From Deltaproteobacteria bacterium GWA2_55_10 (GTDB lineage Bacteria > Desulfobacterota > GWC2-55-46): 8,515 nucleotides of DNA. The position numbers and the translations under genes were made by a program. The notes beneath the pieces were generated by a model. That model saw nothing but the letters and a program-made list of their open reading frames with translations, was not told where the DNA came from and did no database searches. Where the stretch lies: contig MGPL01000027.1 in assembly GCA_001797415.1 (NCBI GenBank), forward strand, positions 1 through 8,515, read 5' to 3'. Below, piece by piece: positions 6,732-8,515 of the stretch (the first letter of the stretch is position 1; the number at the start of each line of letters is the position of its first letter).

Positions 6732-6820
6732 CCCCTTCTCCCCTCCGGGGAGAAGGCTGGGATGAGGGGGACAGTATTGAAGCCCCCCTCACCTTAGTCC
6801 TCTCCCCGGAGGGGAGAGGA
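6732..6820. repeat. MITE-like quasi-palindromic intergenic repeat
   Basis: Three nested hairpins are visible. CCTTCTCCCC/GGGGAGAAGG (6734-6743/6747-6756) forms the left end. TGAGGGGG/CCCCCTCA (6763-6770/6784-6791) forms the centre. CCTCTCCCC/GGGGAGAGG (6799-6807/6811-6819) forms the right end. The two halves are imperfect inverted copies of one another around a short core. Similar CTCCCC...GGGGAG repeats are scattered through many bacterial genomes as non-autonomous elements. The left half is nearly identical to 7915-7950. Confidence 0.75.
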
Positions 6821-6832
6821 TAATAAAGACAG

Positions 6833-7056
6833 GCCGCGAATTGTTGAGCAACGGAGGCGCATGCAAAAGTTTATTACGCTCTGCCATAAGAAGTTTATGG
6901 TGCTCTGTACCGACAGAAGATTTTAAGAGCGTCAGAAACACAGCAGACCGCGGCGCGACGAAGTCGAGGAACGAGGCGTACTCTTCATGTACGTCGCAGT
7001 GACGAGACGAGGCGCAACAAAGGTATGCGCGGTTTATGACGCTCTGCTATAAGGAG
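6833..7056. repeat. Structured non-coding region with short direct and inverted repeats
   Basis: No convincing gene is seen here. A 24-nt unit starting TTTATTACGCTCTG occurs at 6870-6893 and recurs at 7033-7056 with three mismatches. A degenerate copy starts directly after the first at 6894 (TTTATGGTGCTCTG). An inverted partial copy (AGAGCGTCAGAAAC, about 6927-6940) faces the 7033 copy. Between them, arms GGCGTAC/GTACGTC (about 6978-6984/6992-6998) frame a 7-nt loop, flanked by related CGAGGAACGAGG and GACGAGACGAGG segments. The last repeat copy supplies the AAGGAGG ribosome site of the next gene, so the region is probably its leader. Confidence 0.6.
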
Positions 7057-7061
7057 GAAGA

Positions 7062-7478
7062 ATGAGCAGCATCACAGTCTGGTTCATACGGTTGGCGATC
7101 ATGTACTTTGTCCTGGCCATAATCCTTGGGCTTCACATGAGTGTCGCCGGCCCGGTCTATCCGTGGATGCCGATACACACCCACTTCAACCTTCTCGGGT
7201 GGATGTCCATGATGATCTACGGCGTGGCATACCACATACTGCCCAGGTTCAGCGGCAGGCAACTCTTCAGCGACAAGCTCGCCTTCTGGCAGCTCTGGCT
7301 CGCGAACATCGGCCTTGTGGGAATGGCCCTCGGCTGGTACTTGAGGTCTGAGAGCGGCAACTCGACCGTGCTCCTTATCTTCTCGCTCGTCGAGACCGTA
7401 TCGATAGTCTTCTTCGCGGTGAATATGCTCGCTACCGTAAAGCCGGCCCCTGCCCCGCCCGCGCCAGCCAAGAAATAA
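7062..7478 (+). CDS. Four-helix HxH membrane protein related to heme-copper oxidase subunit I (CcoN/NorB-like fragment)
   Basis: This 138-residue protein has four predicted membrane helices (about 6-29, 41-60, 77-95 and 103-125) and a Pro/Ala/Lys-rich tail. The central stretch PIHTHFNLLGW...YHILPRF (about 37-63) resembles the HxH...Y..LP.F helix of oxidase and NO-reductase subunit I; compare PAHYHCVIGA...YEVLPEF in the divergent gene at 4561-5946. His39, His41, His58 and His25 are candidate heme ligands. At about a third of normal subunit I length it cannot be a complete oxidase. Both ends look natural (AAGGAGG 4 nt before the ATG, hydrophilic tail), so it is not an obvious pseudogene. The next gene starts 1 nt after its stop. 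Adjacent DUF1858 and DUF542 genes suggest a NO or redox-stress role (inference). Confidence 0.75.
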   Translation: MSSITVWFIRLAIMYFVLAIILGLHMSVAGPVYPWMPIHTHFNLLGWMSMMIYGVAYHILPRFSGRQLFSDKLAFWQLWLANIGLVGMALGWYLRSESGNSTVLLIFSLVETVSIVFFAVNMLATVKPAPAPPAPAKK

Positions 7479-7479
7479 G

Positions 7480-7701
7480 ATGTCTCAGGGCAGGATAACG
7501 AAAGATATGATAATCGGCGAGGTCATGGAAAAGTACCCCGCCACAGTAGAGGTTTTCAAAAAATACTTCGGTAAGGGTTGCTTTGACTGCCCCGGCTCAG
7601 GTTACGAAGACATAGACTTCGGCTCGAACATGCACAATGTCGATGTTGGCGCGCTCTTGAAGGAGCTGAACGAGACAGCCGAAGGCAAAAAGAAAGGATA
7701 A
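7480..7701 (+). CDS. DUF1858 (hybrid-cluster-associated redox disulfide) protein
   Basis: This 73-residue soluble protein matches the DUF1858 pattern: ITKDMIIGEVMEKYP near the start (6-20), then VFKKYFGKGCFDCPGSG (25-41) with a CxxC pair (Cys34 and Cys37). It ends in a helix with LLKELNE (59-65). The family occurs alone or fused to other domains and is often found near hybrid cluster protein genes, where the CxxC is thought to act as a redox disulfide. The start is 1 nt after the upstream stop with no strong ribosome site, so translation is probably coupled. The biochemical function of the family is not settled. Confidence 0.88.
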   Translation: MSQGRITKDMIIGEVMEKYPATVEVFKKYFGKGCFDCPGSGYEDIDFGSNMHNVDVGALLKELNETAEGKKKG

Positions 7702-7704
7702 GGG

Positions 7705-7896
7705 ATGAACAAGGTTAACAAGTACATGGTCGTAAACGACTGCATAAAGATCTACCCCAAGACGATCGGGATATTCACCCAGTTCCATATAGATTCTTGT
7801 TGCGGCGGCGCTGTCTCGATTGAGGCCGCTGCCAGGAGGGACGGCGCAGCCCTTGAGGAGCTTATGGCTGCGCTGAACGAAGCAGCGTCCAAGTAA
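7705..7896 (+). CDS. Stand-alone DUF542 (ScdA_N) domain protein
   Basis: This 63-residue protein consists solely of the domain found at the N-terminus of RIC/YtfE/ScdA di-iron proteins, which repair Fe-S clusters and iron centres after nitrosative or oxidative damage. The diagnostic motif FHIDSCCGG (27-35) is intact, with the Cys32-Cys33 pair. His28 and Cys13 are further candidate ligands or redox residues. The hemerythrin-like di-iron domain that follows in RIC proteins is absent and is not encoded elsewhere in the window. AAAGGA within the end of the preceding gene lies 6 nt before the ATG, and the intergenic gap is 3 nt, so it belongs to the trio transcript. It may deliver redox equivalents to a partner (inference). 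Confidence 0.88.
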   Translation: MNKVNKYMVVNDCIKIYPKTIGIFTQFHIDSCCGGAVSIEAAARRDGAALEELMAALNEAASK

Positions 7897-7901
7897 AACC
7901 A

Positions 7902-7949
7902 CCCCTCATCCCATCCTTCTCCCCTGGGGGAGAAGGATGGGATGAGGGG
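7902..7949. repeat. Perfect 48-bp palindrome, related to the repeat at 6732
   Basis: The arms 7902-7924 and 7927-7949 are exact 23-bp inverted copies around a 2-nt centre. The right part (7915-7950) matches 6734-6770 with only about three differences. There is no T-run, so it is not a standard terminator, but a transcript ending the trio operon would form a very stable hairpin starting 6 nt after the stop codon. Confidence 0.85.
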
Positions 7950-8032
7950 GCACGCGGATTATACAAGGGGAGGGTGAAGCAGTTCCCCTTCCCGGATTAA
8001 ATACATTTCACTACAGGACCGGAGGTATCAAA

Positions 8033-8515
8033 TTGTCCAGGATAACCGAAGCCCAGGTGCTTGAGGCACTGAGCCATGTAATGGACCCTGAGCTGGGCAA
8101 GGACCTTGTCACGCTCAATATGATAAAGGATGTAAAGGTCGATGGCACCAAGGTCAGCTTCAACCTCGTGCTTACAACGATGGCCTGCCCTTTGAAAAAG
8201 GAGCTTGAGGCCAACTGCGTGAATGCAGTGAAGGCGTTGCCCGGAGTCACTGAGGTCGCCCTCACCACAGGCGCGCAGGTGCCAAAGGCAAAGCAGGTAC
8301 CAGAGAAGCAGCCCATACCCGGCGTTAAGAACACCATAGCAGTGGCGAGCGGCAAGGGCGGCGTGGGCAAATCGACCGTGGCCGTAAATCTGGCGATTGC
8401 GCTCGCGCAATCAGGCGCAAAGGTCGGCCTACTGGACACAGACCTCTACGGCCCGAGCCTTCCGCTGATGATGGGCGTGCACGAGCCGCTTCAGGCTACT
8501 CCTGAGGAGAGGCTT
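8033..8515 (+). CDS. mrp: Mrp/NBP35-family Fe-S carrier ATPase (C-terminus beyond window)
   Basis: The first 161 residues are visible, of a family that usually has about 350. Residues 1-80 form the MIP18-type (FeS_assembly_P) domain, with DPELGKDLVTLNMI (18-31) and TTMACPL (48-54, Cys52). A Pro/Lys-rich linker (about 83-97) leads to a ParA-like P-loop domain with the deviant Walker A GKGGVGKST (107-115) and LLDTDLYGPS (133-142). Family members bind a [4Fe-4S] cluster through a later CxxC, not visible here, and transfer it to apo-proteins. The start is TTG at 8033 with GGAGGT 6 nt upstream. It follows the trio by 136 nt, including the palindrome. The nifU-like gene upstream makes Fe-S trafficking the common theme. 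Confidence 0.93.
   Translation, partial: MSRITEAQVLEALSHVMDPELGKDLVTLNMIKDVKVDGTKVSFNLVLTTMACPLKKELEANCVNAVKALPGVTEVALTTGAQVPKAKQVPEKQPIPGVKNTIAVASGKGGVGKSTVAVNLAIALAQSGAKVGLLDTDLYGPSLPLMMGVHEPLQATPEERL

Noticed and set aside
6638..6823. Plus-strand 61-codon frame overlapping the ferredoxin and the repeat
   Set aside because: It is an out-of-frame reading of the ferredoxin end followed by the palindromic repeat, with no ribosome site.
6870..7056. CRISPR-like array from repeated TTTATKACGCTCTG units
   Set aside because: There are only three degenerate copies with irregular spacing and no uniform spacers.

Overview
The window looks like bacterial chromosome from a moderately GC-rich anaerobic or facultatively anaerobic, cytochrome-bearing lineage. 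AGG (Arg) and ATA (Ile) codons are frequent, TTG starts occur, and Shine-Dalgarno sites are strong. The mix of a CoA-dehydratase-type activase, Fe-S cluster genes, a c-type cytochrome and heme-copper-oxidase-like proteins would suit a Desulfobacterota- or Nitrospirota-like organism. That placement is inference from gene content and style only. No rRNA, tRNA, CRISPR array or transposase gene was seen.

Left half (1-5946), all on the minus strand. Reading in the direction of transcription there are four genes. The first is a heme-copper oxidase subunit I-like membrane protein (4561-5946). Next come heme O synthase, cyoE/ctaB (3601-4470), and a small periplasmic monoheme cytochrome c (3167-3493) closed by a strong intrinsic terminator (3109-3140). 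Last is a large tandem CoA-dehydratase activase protein that runs off the left edge (1-2830). Each of the four has its own recognisable sigma70-type promoter, so they are probably separate transcription units. Oxidase-like protein, heme O synthase and cytochrome c form a logical respiratory set, but no subunit II or III is present.

Right half (6168-8515), all on the plus strand and divergent from the oxidase-like gene. It holds a NifU C-terminal-domain protein, a 2[4Fe-4S] ferredoxin, and a tight trio made of a four-helix HxH membrane protein resembling a piece of heme-copper oxidase subunit I, a DUF1858 redox-disulfide protein and a stand-alone DUF542 (ScdA_N) protein. The start of an Mrp/NBP35 Fe-S carrier ATPase is cut by the right edge. 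Fe-S assembly and carrier genes surround domains linked elsewhere to hybrid cluster protein and to repair of nitrosatively damaged iron centres. The region is therefore plausibly concerned with Fe-S or NO/redox stress (inference).

Non-coding structure is unusually rich around the trio. A quasi-palindromic GC-rich repeat (6732-6820) and a related perfect 23-bp-arm palindrome (7902-7949) bracket it. A separate structured leader (6833-7056) holds three copies of a short direct repeat.

The most striking protein-level observation concerns the oxidase-like protein. It keeps the three heme-ligand histidines and one TM6 histidine, but lacks the His-His pair and the Tyr (or NOR-type Glu) needed for a normal CuB/FeB centre.
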